Part shown: positions 42,541 to 53,115 of the stretch, one piece after another
Position numbering within the stretch: the first letter of the stretch is position 1
Layout of the letters: the number at the start of each line of letters is the position of its first letter
Translations under genes and position numbers: made by a program
Assembly (NCBI GenBank): GCA_943788345.1
Contig: CALSPX010000009.1
Coordinates: 135,752 to 199,751 of the forward strand
Length of the DNA stretch: 64,000 nucleotides
Direction: 5' to 3'
From: Ascidiaceihabitans sp023955215
GTDB taxonomy: Bacteria; Pseudomonadota; Alphaproteobacteria; Rhodobacterales; Rhodobacteraceae
Notes under the pieces: model-generated
Database searches by the model: none
What the model was told of the DNA's origin: nothing
The model's input: the letters and a program-made list of their open reading frames with translations, nothing else

Positions 42541-43794
42541 ATGAAGAAGATTATTGGGTACTTGGGCGTTGGCCTGCGTGAATTGTTTTGGATTGCAGTT
42601 GCCGTTGCCGTGGTTTTTGGCGGGATTACAGGATTTCGCTACCTTGGTGAAAACCGTGAAGTGATCGAGCCAACGGTTGTTGAGCGTCCAACGACCTTGG
42701 TCGAAACAGCAGAAATTTTTTTAATCAACTCACCACTTCCCATCCGTGGTGAGGGGTTTATGCAGCCTCACCGCTCCGCCAACCTTGCGAGCCAAGTTGG
42801 TGGCCAGGTGATCGAGCTGCACCCAGCCATCACCGAACGCGGAGTCTTCAAGCAGGGCGAAGTCTTGGTTCGTCTAGATGACAGCGCGGAACGCGCCACG
42901 CTGACCCAAACCCAAGCGAATATTGACGGAACGCGCGCCCGTTTGGACCTCAACCAAATTCTGCTTGAACGTACCGAAAAATTGCGCAGCAGTGGCTCTG
43001 CCAGCCAGGCATCCCTTGACCAAGTGCGCAGCACCCAACAAGAATTGTCCGCCAGCCTGAACAGTTTGATTGCTGCACAAAACGTGGCTGAGGTGAGCCT
43101 TGGGCGTAAAATCGTAACGGCACCTTTTGATGGTGCAGTTCTATCCAAGAATTTGGACATTGGCTCAGTCGTAAACGGCGGACAGGCGATTGCTGAAATT
43201 TTTACCGAAGACCGCATGGAAATTGATGTACCAGTTCGTGAAGCCGACGCCGCCCTCATCCCCGGATTGTTCGAAGGGGCATCGCCCAGTGCCACGGTTT
43301 CTGTTCGCTTTGCCGGCCAATCTTTTGAGTGGGACGCCGAAGTAACGCGTGTAGCCCCAACTTTGGATCAACGTACCCGTACGTTAACCGTAACTGTGGA
43401 ACTGATTGATATCACCGGTGCACGTGCCACAGGAAGCAGTATTCTAGCATCGGGTGCCCCACCCGCATTGATCAACTCCTTTGCCAACGTGGTTATCGAA
43501 GGACCGCAGCCAGACGCGACTTACGCCGTGCCATCAACCGCATTGCGTGGTGGATCAGAATTGTGGTTGCTGACCCCCTCTGAGGGCGACGGCGGTACGT
43601 TGAAAATTGTCCCCGCCACTTTGGTTCACGTTGATAACGAAACATCATACGTGACGTCGGCGTTGATCCCAGAGGGCGCGCGTTTGATCACCACAGCGCT
43701 TTCAACCCCGCAAGAAGGTATGAAATTACGCGATGTTGCCGCGGAACGCACCACTTCGACACAGGCTGCAAACACGTCGGATGACAAACTATGA
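42541..43794 (+). CDS. RND efflux system, membrane-fusion (periplasmic adaptor) subunit
   Basis: 417 residues: N-terminal membrane helix (about 14-38), then lipoyl/barrel-sandwich (LASQVGGQVIELHP..., IVTAPFDGAVLSKNLDIGSVV), a coiled-coil hairpin (about 115-175) and beta-barrel domains of the HlyD/AcrA family. It bridges the RND pump and an outer-membrane channel that is not encoded here. ATG 42541 has GAGGAA upstream. Its stop overlaps the pump start (ATGA). Confidence 0.9.
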   Translation: MKKIIGYLGVGLRELFWIAVAVAVVFGGITGFRYLGENREVIEPTVVERPTTLVETAEIFLINSPLPIRGEGFMQPHRSANLASQVGGQVIELHPAITERGVFKQGEVLVRLDDSAERATLTQTQANIDGTRARLDLNQILLERTEKLRSSGSASQASLDQVRSTQQELSASLNSLIAAQNVAEVSLGRKIVTAPFDGAVLSKNLDIGSVVNGGQAIAEIFTEDRMEIDVPVREADAALIPGLFEGASPSATVSVRFAGQSFEWDAEVTRVAPTLDQRTRTLTVTVELIDITGARATGSSILASGAPPALINSFANVVIEGPQPDATYAVPSTALRGGSELWLLTPSEGDGGTLKIVPATLVHVDNETSYVTSALIPEGARLITTALSTPQEGMKLRDVAAERTTSTQAANTSDDKL

Positions 43795-46700
43795 ATGGTA
43801 TCATCAAGTGGATGGCCGAACATCCGGTTGCAGCCAACCTGACAATGGTTTTTGTCGTGGTCGTTGGCATGTTGACGGCGTTCCAAATGCCGCAAAAGAC
43901 CTTTCCAGAGTTCACATTGGATACCGTCAGCGTTTCAGTCAGTTACCCCGGATCATCGCCACTTGAAATTCAAGACAGCATTGTTCGTCCGATTGAGGAT
44001 CAGCTTTCTGGCATTGATGGGATCGACAGCATAACGGCGTCGATCAGCGAAGGTCGTGGCGGTGTCACCGTGTCGTTCTTGCGTGGAGAAGATATCAAGG
44101 AAAAGCTGGACGAGATCAAAACAGAAATCGACCGGATCACAGTCTTGCCTGAAGAAGCGAATGATCCAGTTGTTATTCAAGCCAGCAACAGCTCACGCGT
44201 GCTCGAGATTGCAATCCACGGCGATGCATCGGAACAGGTTCTGAAGGAAGAGGCAGAGCGTCTCAAGGACGAGTTGGTCGCCCTTGGCAGCATCTCATTC
44301 GTTGAGGTCGGCAACATCCGAGCATACGAAATCTCAATCGAGGTGGATCGTGATAACCTACGCGCTTACGGCATTTCGATGGCCGAGGTCGCGAATGTAA
44401 TCGGGCAAAACTCGCTCGAGTTGCCGGGTGGTTCGATCAACACTGATACAGTGGCAATCCCAATCCGCACAACAGGGCGCAACTATACTCAGAGTGATTT
44501 TGAAAACATCATTGTGCGCACTGATGACAAAGGCGGCCGCGTTTATTTGCGTGATATCGCAAAAGTCGTCGATGGTTTTGAAGATGCGGATTTGGCCGCC
44601 AACTTTAACGGTGACCGTTCCGTTTCAGTAAACGTTTTCCGCGTCGGAGATGAACAAGTGCTGGCCATAGTTGAAGATGCCCGCGCCTATTTGGCGGCGA
44701 CTTACCGTCCTTCGCTTGAGGACGGGATCAACGCGACAATTTGGCAGGATGATTCCAAAGACCTGCAGGATCGTATTGATCTGTTGGTGAACAACGCTGC
44801 AATCGGTCTGGCGTTGGTTGTTCTGTGCCTTGCCTTGTTTCTTGATATCCGCCTCGCATTTTGGTCTGCGATGGGGATCGGCGTTTCGTTCGCAGGGGCG
44901 TTTATAATCATGGGCAGCCTAGGGATGTCGATCAATATGATCTCTCTCTTTGGCTTCATCCTTGCGATTGGGATCGTGGTCGACAACGCGATTGTTGTCA
45001 GTGAAAACATCTACAAGAATGGCGAAGATGGGCTTTCCCCAATGCAGGCTGCTGTCAAAGGCACGCAACGCATTGCGATTCCAGTTATCTTTTCTGCGCT
45101 GACAACCATCGTTGCCTTTTGGCCCTTGACCCAACTGCCCGGCACCTTGGGCAAATTCCTGACGGATATTCCAGTTGTGGTGATCGTGGTCCTAAGTCTG
45201 TCATTGCTACAGGCATTGCTGATCTTGCCGCGCAACCTGTCACGCCTTGATGTTTCGGAAAATCACAAACCCAACTTGGTGTTCCGTTTCTTGAATCTGA
45301 TCCGTGGTGCTGTTGATACCGTGTTGCAATGGTTCATCCGGGTGCCGCTTGATGCCGTATTGCGTTTCACAACCAAGGGCTTTGCGATCCTGATTCCTAT
45401 CGCGTTCTCCGTTGCGATGATGATTATGACGGTTGGTTTGTTATCTTTTGGGTACGTCAAATTTAACTTTTTCCCATCCATTGATGGTGATTTTGTAACT
45501 GCCAGCATTGAGATGAATGACGGCACAACATTCCAAATGACCCAAGAGGTTGCTGAACATGTGCGCGTTTCGGCCATTCGAGCTGGTGCAGATATCCAAG
45601 CCGAACTGCCGAACGATGCACCTGAGGTTATCGTGGGTGTAAACGTGGTTGTCGGTCAGGGCGTATCTGCTGGTGGTCCAGAAGGCGGATCTGCTGCGGG
45701 AGGGGCGACGTTGGCCAATGTTGTGGTTCAACTGACGGACCCAACCAAACGTGATTGGGACGCCAAAAAATTCGAAGCGGCATGGCGTAAAAAGATTGGC
45801 GATGTTGCCTCGGTTAACAAACTAAACGTGTCTGCCGAATTGATCGGGGCGGGTGACCCTATTTCGATCGAATTGTCGCTGCCCGAAGGACAAGACATCA
45901 CGCCTGTTGTGACTGAATTACGTGCAGGTCTGCGCGATATTCCGGGTGTCTTTGCAATCCAAGATGATAATTCTGCAGGGCGTATCGAATATCGTTTGGC
46001 TTTGCGCGAAGAGGCGCGATTGTACGGCGTCACACTGTCTGATCTTGCCACCCAAACCCGCGCGGGTTTCTTTGGCATCGAGGCGACCAGCGTACAACGT
46101 GGGGCGGACAACGTTGCAGTAATGGTGCGTTACCCAGCAAATCAACGCGATAGCCTGTCAGACCTTCTTTCGACGTGGATCGCAACGCCCTCTGGTGATC
46201 AAATCCCGTTGAGTGTTGTGGCCTACATCGAAGAAGGGTTGTCACCGACCCAGATCCTTCGCCGCAACGGGCGACAGGTGACCACGGTGATATCTGACTT
46301 GGATATCAACGTATCGACCAGTTCCGAAGTGAACGAGGTGATCGAAACTGAGCTGATCAAACCCCTGCAAGAGAAGTACAGCGACCTGTTAATCAATCTT
46401 GGTGGTGAACAGCGTCAACAAGGGGATGCACAGGCCGCACTTGGTCAGGCGCTTGGTGTCGCTTTATTTATTATTTATGCTCTGTTGGCACTGGTTTTCC
46501 GTTCTTACGTGCAACCCATTGTTGTCATGATCGCAATCCCATTAGGTTTGATCGGTGCTGTATCAGGCCATTACATCATGGGTATTCCACTGACGATTTT
46601 GTCGATCTTTGGTATCATTGGTTTGGCGGGTGTTGTCATCAACAACTCGCTTGTGATGGTCGACGTTTACAACGAACACATCGCTGACGGAATGGATGTG

Positions 46701-46994
46701 CGCGATGCTGTTGTAGAGGGAACCAAACAACGTTTCCGCCCCATTCTTTTGACCTCTTTGACGACCTTTTTAGGTGTCTATCCATTGATCATGGAAACCT
46801 CGTTACAGGCTCAGTTCCTGATCCCCTTGGCGGTGTCTATTGGGTACGGGGTGTTATTTGGGACAGTCATTATTGTTCTGACCGTACCTGCCGTCTTTAT
46901 GGCGCAATACTACATCAGCGCCGGTTTGGCGGGGATTGTGGCTGCATTTTCAGCCGGCACCACAACACCGGATTCGTCAGAAACTGCAGAATAA
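43791..46994 (+). CDS. RND efflux permease (AcrB-like)
   Basis: 1067 residues, about twelve helices and two large periplasmic loops of the HAE1 pump type. TM4 reads FGFILAIGIVVDNAIVVSEN: the first proton-relay Asp is present and the second is Asn, unlike AcrB (DD). The C-terminal half repeats the fold (IIGLAGVVINNSLVMVDVY). Pumps drugs or envelope compounds; substrate unknown. Coupled to the adaptor gene by ATGA; no outer-membrane channel or regulator adjoins. Confidence 0.93.
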   Translation: MNGIIKWMAEHPVAANLTMVFVVVVGMLTAFQMPQKTFPEFTLDTVSVSVSYPGSSPLEIQDSIVRPIEDQLSGIDGIDSITASISEGRGGVTVSFLRGEDIKEKLDEIKTEIDRITVLPEEANDPVVIQASNSSRVLEIAIHGDASEQVLKEEAERLKDELVALGSISFVEVGNIRAYEISIEVDRDNLRAYGISMAEVANVIGQNSLELPGGSINTDTVAIPIRTTGRNYTQSDFENIIVRTDDKGGRVYLRDIAKVVDGFEDADLAANFNGDRSVSVNVFRVGDEQVLAIVEDARAYLAATYRPSLEDGINATIWQDDSKDLQDRIDLLVNNAAIGLALVVLCLALFLDIRLAFWSAMGIGVSFAGAFIIMGSLGMSINMISLFGFILAIGIVVDNAIVVSENIYKNGEDGLSPMQAAVKGTQRIAIPVIFSALTTIVAFWPLTQLPGTLGKFLTDIPVVVIVVLSLSLLQALLILPRNLSRLDVSENHKPNLVFRFLNLIRGAVDTVLQWFIRVPLDAVLRFTTKGFAILIPIAFSVAMMIMTVGLLSFGYVKFNFFPSIDGDFVTASIEMNDGTTFQMTQEVAEHVRVSAIRAGADIQAELPNDAPEVIVGVNVVVGQGVSAGGPEGGSAAGGATLANVVVQLTDPTKRDWDAKKFEAAWRKKIGDVASVNKLNVSAELIGAGDPISIELSLPEGQDITPVVTELRAGLRDIPGVFAIQDDNSAGRIEYRLALREEARLYGVTLSDLATQTRAGFFGIEATSVQRGADNVAVMVRYPANQRDSLSDLLSTWIATPSGDQIPLSVVAYIEEGLSPTQILRRNGRQVTTVISDLDINVSTSSEVNEVIETELIKPLQEKYSDLLINLGGEQRQQGDAQAALGQALGVALFIIYALLALVFRSYVQPIVVMIAIPLGLIGAVSGHYIMGIPLTILSIFGIIGLAGVVINNSLVMVDVYNEHIADGMDVRDAVVEGTKQRFRPILLTSLTTFLGVYPLIMETSLQAQFLIPLAVSIGYGVLFGTVIIVLTVPAVFMAQYYISAGLAGIVAAFSAGTTTPDSSETAE

Positions 46995-47014
46995 CCAGCA
47001 ACGGAATTGGCCCC

Positions 47015-48200
47015 TTATGATGACCTCAAAAGCTTTTGCTTAAGCATTTTGTAGGTCGCCTTAAGGATCATTTTTGCTGTGAATTCACTCCGTAGCAAAG
47101 CGACCAGCTCGCTTTCGCTTAGATGCGAAATTCGCCTAATGCTTTTGTCCCAATCTTTGGACGAATAAAGAGAGAAACGTTTGTTCGCCAAAAAACCAAA
47201 GTGATAATTACGGGCCAAAGTTTTTTTGCAATCGGCTTCATATCGTTTCAGAGGTGCGGGATCATTGGTGCGAATGGTTTCGCCCAGTGCGCGCCCTAAT
47301 GCCTCGCCGTGATCCATGCAAATACGGATCCCTTCACCAACGGTAGGGGTCGCAAAGTTAGCAGAATCCCCGACGCGAATGACATTCCCAAAGACCAGTT
47401 CGGGATCGTAGGAGACTGAGGGTAGGGTACCTGCGTTCACTTCATATTCGCCTGACAGGTCAAGCCCGAAACGCTGCACGTCGTCAGAGGCCAAGAAATC
47501 TAACATCAGTTTCTTTGGCGATACGTCGGTATCGGGGTGAATCACGCCAACACCGACCCGAAGTTTGCCATCAGCCGTTGGGAAAACCCATCCGTATCCC
47601 GATAAAACAGATGAGCCTACAAACAGGATTGCATGATCGGCCTTGTTCGTTCCAATCGGATACTCATATTCAATACCAACGCCTGTGCGATTTGGTTTTT
47701 CTTTAAGGCCCAGATTATCCAACACTGCATTTCTGACGCCAGAGCCATCAATAATATACTTTGATTTGAATCTGTGTCGTTTCCGTGTGACGCGACCGGA
47801 TCGTGGATAAATAACCACCATCTTCCGTTTTTGTCGTCGACAAGAATTTTGTTGCAAGCATGAGTTGGCGTTGCTTGTGATCCGATTTCCGGGCAATCCA
47901 TTGGTAAAGATCGGTGATGTTCAGAACGACAAGCTTGTTATCTTTGACCTGAAAATGGGCTTCTTTGTTGTCGGAATATACATCGAGTTGATCCATGACC
48001 TGATAGAATTCAGACGGAATGCCAAGGCGCTCAACATCATCCAACCAGCAACCACCGCTGGTGCGCACAGGTTTGCCGATCTCTGCGTCTTGGTGGACAA
48101 TGATGGTAGAGACGTGATCGGGCAGAGTGGCGGCAACTGAAAGACCGGCGGGACCACCGCCAACAATGAGAACTTCGCATTCAAGAGTTTGTGCTGTCAC
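47015..48200 (-). pseudogene. FAD-dependent reductase (geranylgeranyl-reductase type), frameshifted
   Basis: Two frames make one protein of about 395 residues. The N-terminal frame (GTG 48200) has the FAD motif LIVGGGPAGLSVAATLP and DLYQWIARKS; at IQIK it meets a stop, while a second frame resumes at KYIIDGSGVRNAVLDNLGL and contains VFGNVIRVGDSANFATPTVGEGIR. The break is at about 47755-47765 and looks like one extra base. GTG overlaps the preceding GST stop (GTGA), so it was part of the metG-GST operon. A sequencing error is possible. Substrate unknown. Confidence 0.8.
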
Positions 48201-48835
48201 TTTGCATCCGTTGCATTTGGAAAAGTAAAATCAATATCGCCAACATGCCATTTCGCATATTTGGGCATAATGGTTGTAAATTCGTCTGAAATTAAAAAAC
48301 GGTCAAGCCAAGCCTGAAGGTTTGGCCAAGGTTGTGCATCAAACCATGCCTTATCGATAAAGGCGAATTGGCGTACAAATGGTAAAATAGCTTGGTCTGC
48401 AATCGTAGCATGGCCAAACAACCACTGGTCGATCTGTTGGTCTAGTCGAGACAGAAAATCACCTGCTATCGCGCGTTGCTCGTCTGTATTTTGCTCTGGG
48501 TAACGCGCCGCGTATTTGGTGCGATCAAGGGCTTGTTTGAATGAACCGTCTGTTTCGGAAATTAGGTCCCAGCCAGCGTCGGGCATATCCAGCAATTGAT
48601 CTGGATCATTCTGCGCGAGCGCCCACTTCATGACATCAAGACTTTCGTCGATCACGCTGTCTTGGGTGACAAGACAAGGAACCGTGCCCGATGGGGACAC
48701 AGCTAGAAATTCCGGTGCCTTATCACGTAACAGGATCTCGCGCAGGATGACGGGTGTTTGTGACGACAATATCGCAAGCCGCGCCCGCATGGCATAGGGG
48801 CAACGGCGAAACGAATATAAAATTGGTGTCGTCAA
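48197..48835 (-). CDS. Glutathione S-transferase family protein (downstream of metG)
   Basis: 212 residues. Opens TTPILYSFRRCPYAMRARLAIL, with CPYA of the thioredoxin-like active site, then SGTVPCLV and VIDESLDVMKWAL; C-terminal half helical. Matches the YibF/uncharacterised GST class. The start is a TTG at 48835, four bases after the metG stop, with GGGAC upstream; a later Met would lose the first strand. Lies in the metG operon and overlaps the FAD reductase start. Confidence 0.8.
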   Translation of the reverse strand: MTTPILYSFRRCPYAMRARLAILSSQTPVILREILLRDKAPEFLAVSPSGTVPCLVTQDSVIDESLDVMKWALAQNDPDQLLDMPDAGWDLISETDGSFKQALDRTKYAARYPEQNTDEQRAIAGDFLSRLDQQIDQWLFGHATIADQAILPFVRQFAFIDKAWFDAQPWPNLQAWLDRFLISDEFTTIMPKYAKWHVGDIDFTFPNATDAK

Positions 48836-48839
48836 AACG

Positions 48840-50555
48840 TTAGTCCCGTGTGCCTGAGAAACGAACTTCCCAATCGGCCACGGATTCATCAGTAATCTTG
48901 GCGAACAGTACTTCAGGTACGGTGAATGGGTGACCCGCTGGCAAGGCATGCAACGCTGCATTCACGTCTACGGGCCACTCTGGCGAGGTCCCCATGTTTT
49001 CGTGCATGTTCGCAGCCGCATCAGGAATGAACGGTGCAGACAATGTTGCGTAAAACGGGATCAGGTTCAGGGCCAAACGAATTTGCACGGCCGCCTTTTC
49101 TGGGTCTGTTTTGAATGTTGTCCACGGTGCTGTCTCTTGCAGGTATTCGTTGCCTGCAGCCCAAATGGCACGCAATTCAGCAGCGGCCTTACGCACTTCG
49201 ATGGCTTCCATGTGGTCTTGATAGCGCCCCAAACGTTCTTGCAAATCAGCGATCAGCGCAATTTCTTCTGGACCGTTTTCACCGCCCTCTGGCAATGCTT
49301 CAGAGAACTTTGAACGACAAAATTTGGTGACGCGGGATACGAAATTGCCCAAGACATCGGCCAAATCTTTGTTGGTGTCTTGCTGGAAACTGGACCACGT
49401 GAATTCCGCATCCGAGCTTTCTGGTGCGTGGCTCAGTAGCCACCAGCGCCAATAGTCTGCAGGCAGCAATTCAAGCGCCTGGTCCATAAAGATACCGCGC
49501 CCTTGGCTGGTTGAGAACTGGCCACCGTCATAGTTCAAATAGTTGAATGATTTCAGGTGATCGACCAGTTTCCATGGTTCGCCCGAACCAAGGATCGTGG
49601 CAGGGAAGCCAATGGTGTGGAACGGCACGTTATCCTTGCCCATGAACTGGGTATAGGTCACATCTTCGGCCCCTTTGTCGGTGCGCCACCAACGTTGCCA
49701 ATCGGCCTCTGGCAGATCGTGTGCTTCGGCCCATTCGCCAGCGCAGGCGATATATTCGATAGGGGCGTCGAACCAGACGTAAAAAACCTTGCCTTCCATA
49801 CCTGGCCAGTCTTGGTCACCGTTCTTGACCGAGATGCCCCAATCCAAATCGCGGGTGATGCCACGATCGCGCAAACCGTCGCCATCATGCAGCCATTTGC
49901 GGGCGATGGATGTCGTTAAAACAGGCCAGTCAGTTTTGGTGTTGATCCAAGCGTCTAGATCATCGCGCAAGGTTGATTGGCGTAGGAACAGATGCTTGGT
50001 CTCGCGAACTTCCAGGTCCGTTGATCCAGAAATTGCGCTGCGTGGTTCTAGTAAGTCGGTTGGGTCCAACTGCTTGGTGCAGTTCTCGCATTGGTCGCCG
50101 CGCGCTTTGTTATAGGCACAGTTCGGGCATGTGCCCTCGATGTAGCGATCCGGTAGGAAACGGCCATCAGCATGGGAATAAACCTGTTCTTCGCTGACTT
50201 CACGGATCAACCCGTTTTCTTGCAATTTGCCTGCAAAATGCTGGGTCAGTGCGTGGTTTTGTGGGGAAGATGAACGGCCAAAGTGATCGAATGATAGGCG
50301 AAAGCCCTCAGCGATGCGCGCTTGGACTTCGTGCATTTCAGCACAGAACTCATCAACTGGCTTGCCAGCTTTTTTCGCGGCCAACTCGGCAGGGGTGCCG
50401 TGTTCATCCGTGGCACAAAGAAACAAAACTTCGCGCCCACGGCCACGTTGATAACGCGCAAACAAATCTGCGGGCAGTTGGCTGCCGATCAGATTTCCAA
50501 GGTGTTTGATCCCGTTGATATAGGGAATGGCTGAGGTGATCAGGTGACGTGTCAT
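48840..50555 (-). CDS. metG: Methionyl-tRNA synthetase
   Basis: 571 residues. Class I synthetase with HIGH-type motif in PYINGIKHLGN near the start, zinc-binding CPNCAYNKARGDQCENC (about 145-162), and KMSKS equivalent FSTSQGRG near 325. Charges tRNA-Met in the cytosol. ATG 50555 preceded by AAAGG; an upstream ATG (50573) would add six residues. Leads an operon with GST and the FAD reductase. Confidence 0.95.
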   Translation of the reverse strand: MTRHLITSAIPYINGIKHLGNLIGSQLPADLFARYQRGRGREVLFLCATDEHGTPAELAAKKAGKPVDEFCAEMHEVQARIAEGFRLSFDHFGRSSSPQNHALTQHFAGKLQENGLIREVSEEQVYSHADGRFLPDRYIEGTCPNCAYNKARGDQCENCTKQLDPTDLLEPRSAISGSTDLEVRETKHLFLRQSTLRDDLDAWINTKTDWPVLTTSIARKWLHDGDGLRDRGITRDLDWGISVKNGDQDWPGMEGKVFYVWFDAPIEYIACAGEWAEAHDLPEADWQRWWRTDKGAEDVTYTQFMGKDNVPFHTIGFPATILGSGEPWKLVDHLKSFNYLNYDGGQFSTSQGRGIFMDQALELLPADYWRWWLLSHAPESSDAEFTWSSFQQDTNKDLADVLGNFVSRVTKFCRSKFSEALPEGGENGPEEIALIADLQERLGRYQDHMEAIEVRKAAAELRAIWAAGNEYLQETAPWTTFKTDPEKAAVQIRLALNLIPFYATLSAPFIPDAAANMHENMGTSPEWPVDVNAALHALPAGHPFTVPEVLFAKITDESVADWEVRFSGTRD

Positions 50556-50630
50556 GTTGGCGCCTTTGGTCATGTTTTGCGCAGCTTTAACAGGGGATGT
50601 GGGCTGGGGGAAGTGGCTGCGTGTTACGGA

Positions 50631-51854
50631 TCAGTCCTGTTGGCGTTTTCTGCGGTTCAAACGTCCGATCACAAAGGATGTCCTAGGTGCATAGACATAA
50701 TCCGTTTTCTCATTTGATACAGGACGGGCCAACATGCGCGTCAGCCCAAATATGATCAACAATGCATGGCCGCCAGCGATCAAGATGAACAAGGCTGAGG
50801 GGCCGTAGGCTGTGATGAGGACAGAGGCGACATAAGGTGCGGCAATGGCCCCGAGAGCGTAATAGAACATCAAGGCGGCCGATAGCTCTACTCGTTCGCT
50901 ATCTTTGGCAAAGTCGTGTGCGTGTGCGGTTGCAACGGAAAAGATTGGAAATGAGGTAAGGCCAAACAAGAATGCCGTCAGCATAATGCCTGTGGTGCCC
51001 ATACCAGAGGCCATGACAGTCACCCCGCAACTGAGCATTGCAGCGACTGACAGCCAGATAAGAATCCAACGCCTGTCATATTTGTCGGCCAGCCAACCCA
51101 CCGGATATTGCGCCAAGGCACCGCCCAAGACAAATGCGGATAAGAACCACGCGATTTGCCCAACGCTTAGGCCAACTTCTTGACCATATAGCGGGCCAAC
51201 CATCCGAAATGATGCGGCTGATAGTGCTGCGACGACCACGCCAGCGGCGGCCAAAGGTGATCGTTCAAAAGCCAATCGTGGACGCAAACGCGGTGCGCTG
51301 GGGGTTTCAGGTTGGGGTACTTTGGTCAGGGTCAAAGGCAGCAAAGCTGCACAGCACAAGATCGCCAAAATGTTGTAAGATACATAGCTTGCGGGTGCCA
51401 AAACACCGATCATCATTTGAGCCATCAAAGACCCGCTCATATCCACAATGCGGTAGGTGCCCATCGCGCGCCCACGTGTTTCATTGGTCACTTTGGCTTG
51501 TAACCATGCCTCGATCACCGTGTAGCACCCTGCAACACACAGACCTGACGCGATCCGCATAGCTGCCCATGCGTAGGCGTCGATGACCAACATATGGGCT
51601 AGCAAACCAATTGCGCCCGTGGCCGTGAATGCGGCAAACGCGCGCGAATGTCCAACGCTGCCCATCAAACGCGGTGCCCACCAGCAGCCAATGAAAAAGC
51701 CTACGAAATGTGATGATCCCAATAGGCCGATTTGTTGGGTTGTGAATTCAAGTTGGATACCAGACAGCGCATCGAGCGGCCCAACACCACCGGAACTGAG
51801 CTGCAAAAGCAGTACAGACAAAAATAAAGCGGCAAAGGAAATCAACAGACGCAT
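50631..51854 (-). CDS. MFS transporter
   Basis: 407 residues, about twelve helices, with the major-facilitator loop motif GWLADKYDRRWIL between the helices 8 and 9 and the N-terminal counterpart MGSVGHSRAFAAF. Type with unknown substrate (YcaD-like by length and layout). ATG 51854 with AGGA upstream is preferred over longer starts that reach into the divergent AKR promoter. Lies 76 bp upstream of metG in the same direction. Confidence 0.85.
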   Translation of the reverse strand: MRLLISFAALFLSVLLLQLSSGGVGPLDALSGIQLEFTTQQIGLLGSSHFVGFFIGCWWAPRLMGSVGHSRAFAAFTATGAIGLLAHMLVIDAYAWAAMRIASGLCVAGCYTVIEAWLQAKVTNETRGRAMGTYRIVDMSGSLMAQMMIGVLAPASYVSYNILAILCCAALLPLTLTKVPQPETPSAPRLRPRLAFERSPLAAAGVVVAALSAASFRMVGPLYGQEVGLSVGQIAWFLSAFVLGGALAQYPVGWLADKYDRRWILIWLSVAAMLSCGVTVMASGMGTTGIMLTAFLFGLTSFPIFSVATAHAHDFAKDSERVELSAALMFYYALGAIAAPYVASVLITAYGPSALFILIAGGHALLIIFGLTRMLARPVSNEKTDYVYAPRTSFVIGRLNRRKRQQD

Positions 51855-52005
51855 AATGGGTCTATCCTGCATGAGGTTACGGCAAGCTTCGCAGATATAA
51901 GCGACGGGTAGTAGTCGCATTTTACCTTTGACGGTTTTCGGTTTTCGCTTGCGGTGGTTTTGGCGCGCGCTAACTTGAGAAAAAAGCGTTTCAAAGGATA
52001 TCACG

Positions 52006-53049
52006 ATGAAGATGAACCGTCTTGGGCGAACAGATATTGAAGTTTCCGAATTGTGCTTGGGGTCGATGACCTGGGGCACGCAAAATACCACCCAAGAAGG
52101 TCATGATCAAATTGATCGTGCGCTAGAGGCTGGGATCAATTTTATTGATACCGCTGAAATGTATCCGGTAAACCCGCTGAGTGCTGAAACCCAAGGGCGT
52201 ACCGAAGAGGTTATTGGGGATTGGTTCGAACGTGATGGACGGCGTAAAGACGTTATCCTTGCGACAAAGCATTCTGGCAATGGCATAAAATATGTTCGTG
52301 ACGGTGCGCCGATTTCTGCAGGGTCGATTTCTGAAGCTATTGAGGGCTCTTTGGCCCGTCTGAAGACGGATTACATCGATCTGTATCAATTTCACTGGCC
52401 CAATCGCGGCAGCTATATGTTCCGTCAAAATTGGCGGTATGACCCATCAAAACAAAACCGTGCTGAAACGCTCGCTCATATGGATGAGACGCTCGAGGCG
52501 TTACACGCAGAGGTAAAACGCGGCACGATCCGTGCCTTTGGTCTAAGCAACGAAAGCGCATGGGGTACGACCCAATGGGTCAACGCGGCTGAACGTACGG
52601 GTGGGCCACGTGTTGCGACCATTCAGAATGAATACTCACTGATGTGCCGAATGTATGACACCGATCTTGCAGAGGTCAGCGTGAACGAAGATGTTGGTTT
52701 GCTGTCGTTTTCTCCACTAGCTGTGGGGCTTTTGACGGGTAAATATCAGAACGGTCAAATCCCTGATGGGTCACGTATGGCGCTTAATGGCGATTTGGGT
52801 GGGCGCAAAACGGAACGCGCCTTTGCGGCTGTTGATGCCTATTTGGAAATCGCCAAAAAGCACGGGATTGATCCAGTTCACATGGCGCTTGCGTGGTGCA
52901 TGACCCGCCCATTCATGGCCAGCGTCATCTTTGGGGCAACAACGATGGATCAGTTAGATCAGGCGTTGGGCTATGTCGATGTGACGCTAAGCGACGAGAT
53001 TTTGGCGGAGATCGACGCGACGCACCGTCAACATCCGATGCCTTACTAA
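52006..53049 (+). CDS. Aldo/keto reductase (Tas-like)
   Basis: 347 residues, NADPH-dependent TIM barrel. Catalytic tetrad region: FIDTAEMYP (D, Y), LATKHSG (K), and FHWPNRG with the His; C-terminal SPLAVGLLTGKY and VIFGATTMDQL bind NADP. Long form matching Tas/AKR11-12 types. Substrate unknown. It precedes the carnitine operon by 66 bp in the same direction and may or may not be cotranscribed. Confidence 0.88.
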   Translation: MKMNRLGRTDIEVSELCLGSMTWGTQNTTQEGHDQIDRALEAGINFIDTAEMYPVNPLSAETQGRTEEVIGDWFERDGRRKDVILATKHSGNGIKYVRDGAPISAGSISEAIEGSLARLKTDYIDLYQFHWPNRGSYMFRQNWRYDPSKQNRAETLAHMDETLEALHAEVKRGTIRAFGLSNESAWGTTQWVNAAERTGGPRVATIQNEYSLMCRMYDTDLAEVSVNEDVGLLSFSPLAVGLLTGKYQNGQIPDGSRMALNGDLGGRKTERAFAAVDAYLEIAKKHGIDPVHMALAWCMTRPFMASVIFGATTMDQLDQALGYVDVTLSDEILAEIDATHRQHPMPY

Positions 53050-53115
53050 AGATGTTCACGCGATCGGGTAGGGGTCGCGGGCGTTGACTACAATTTTACG
53101 CATGGGAGATATGCG

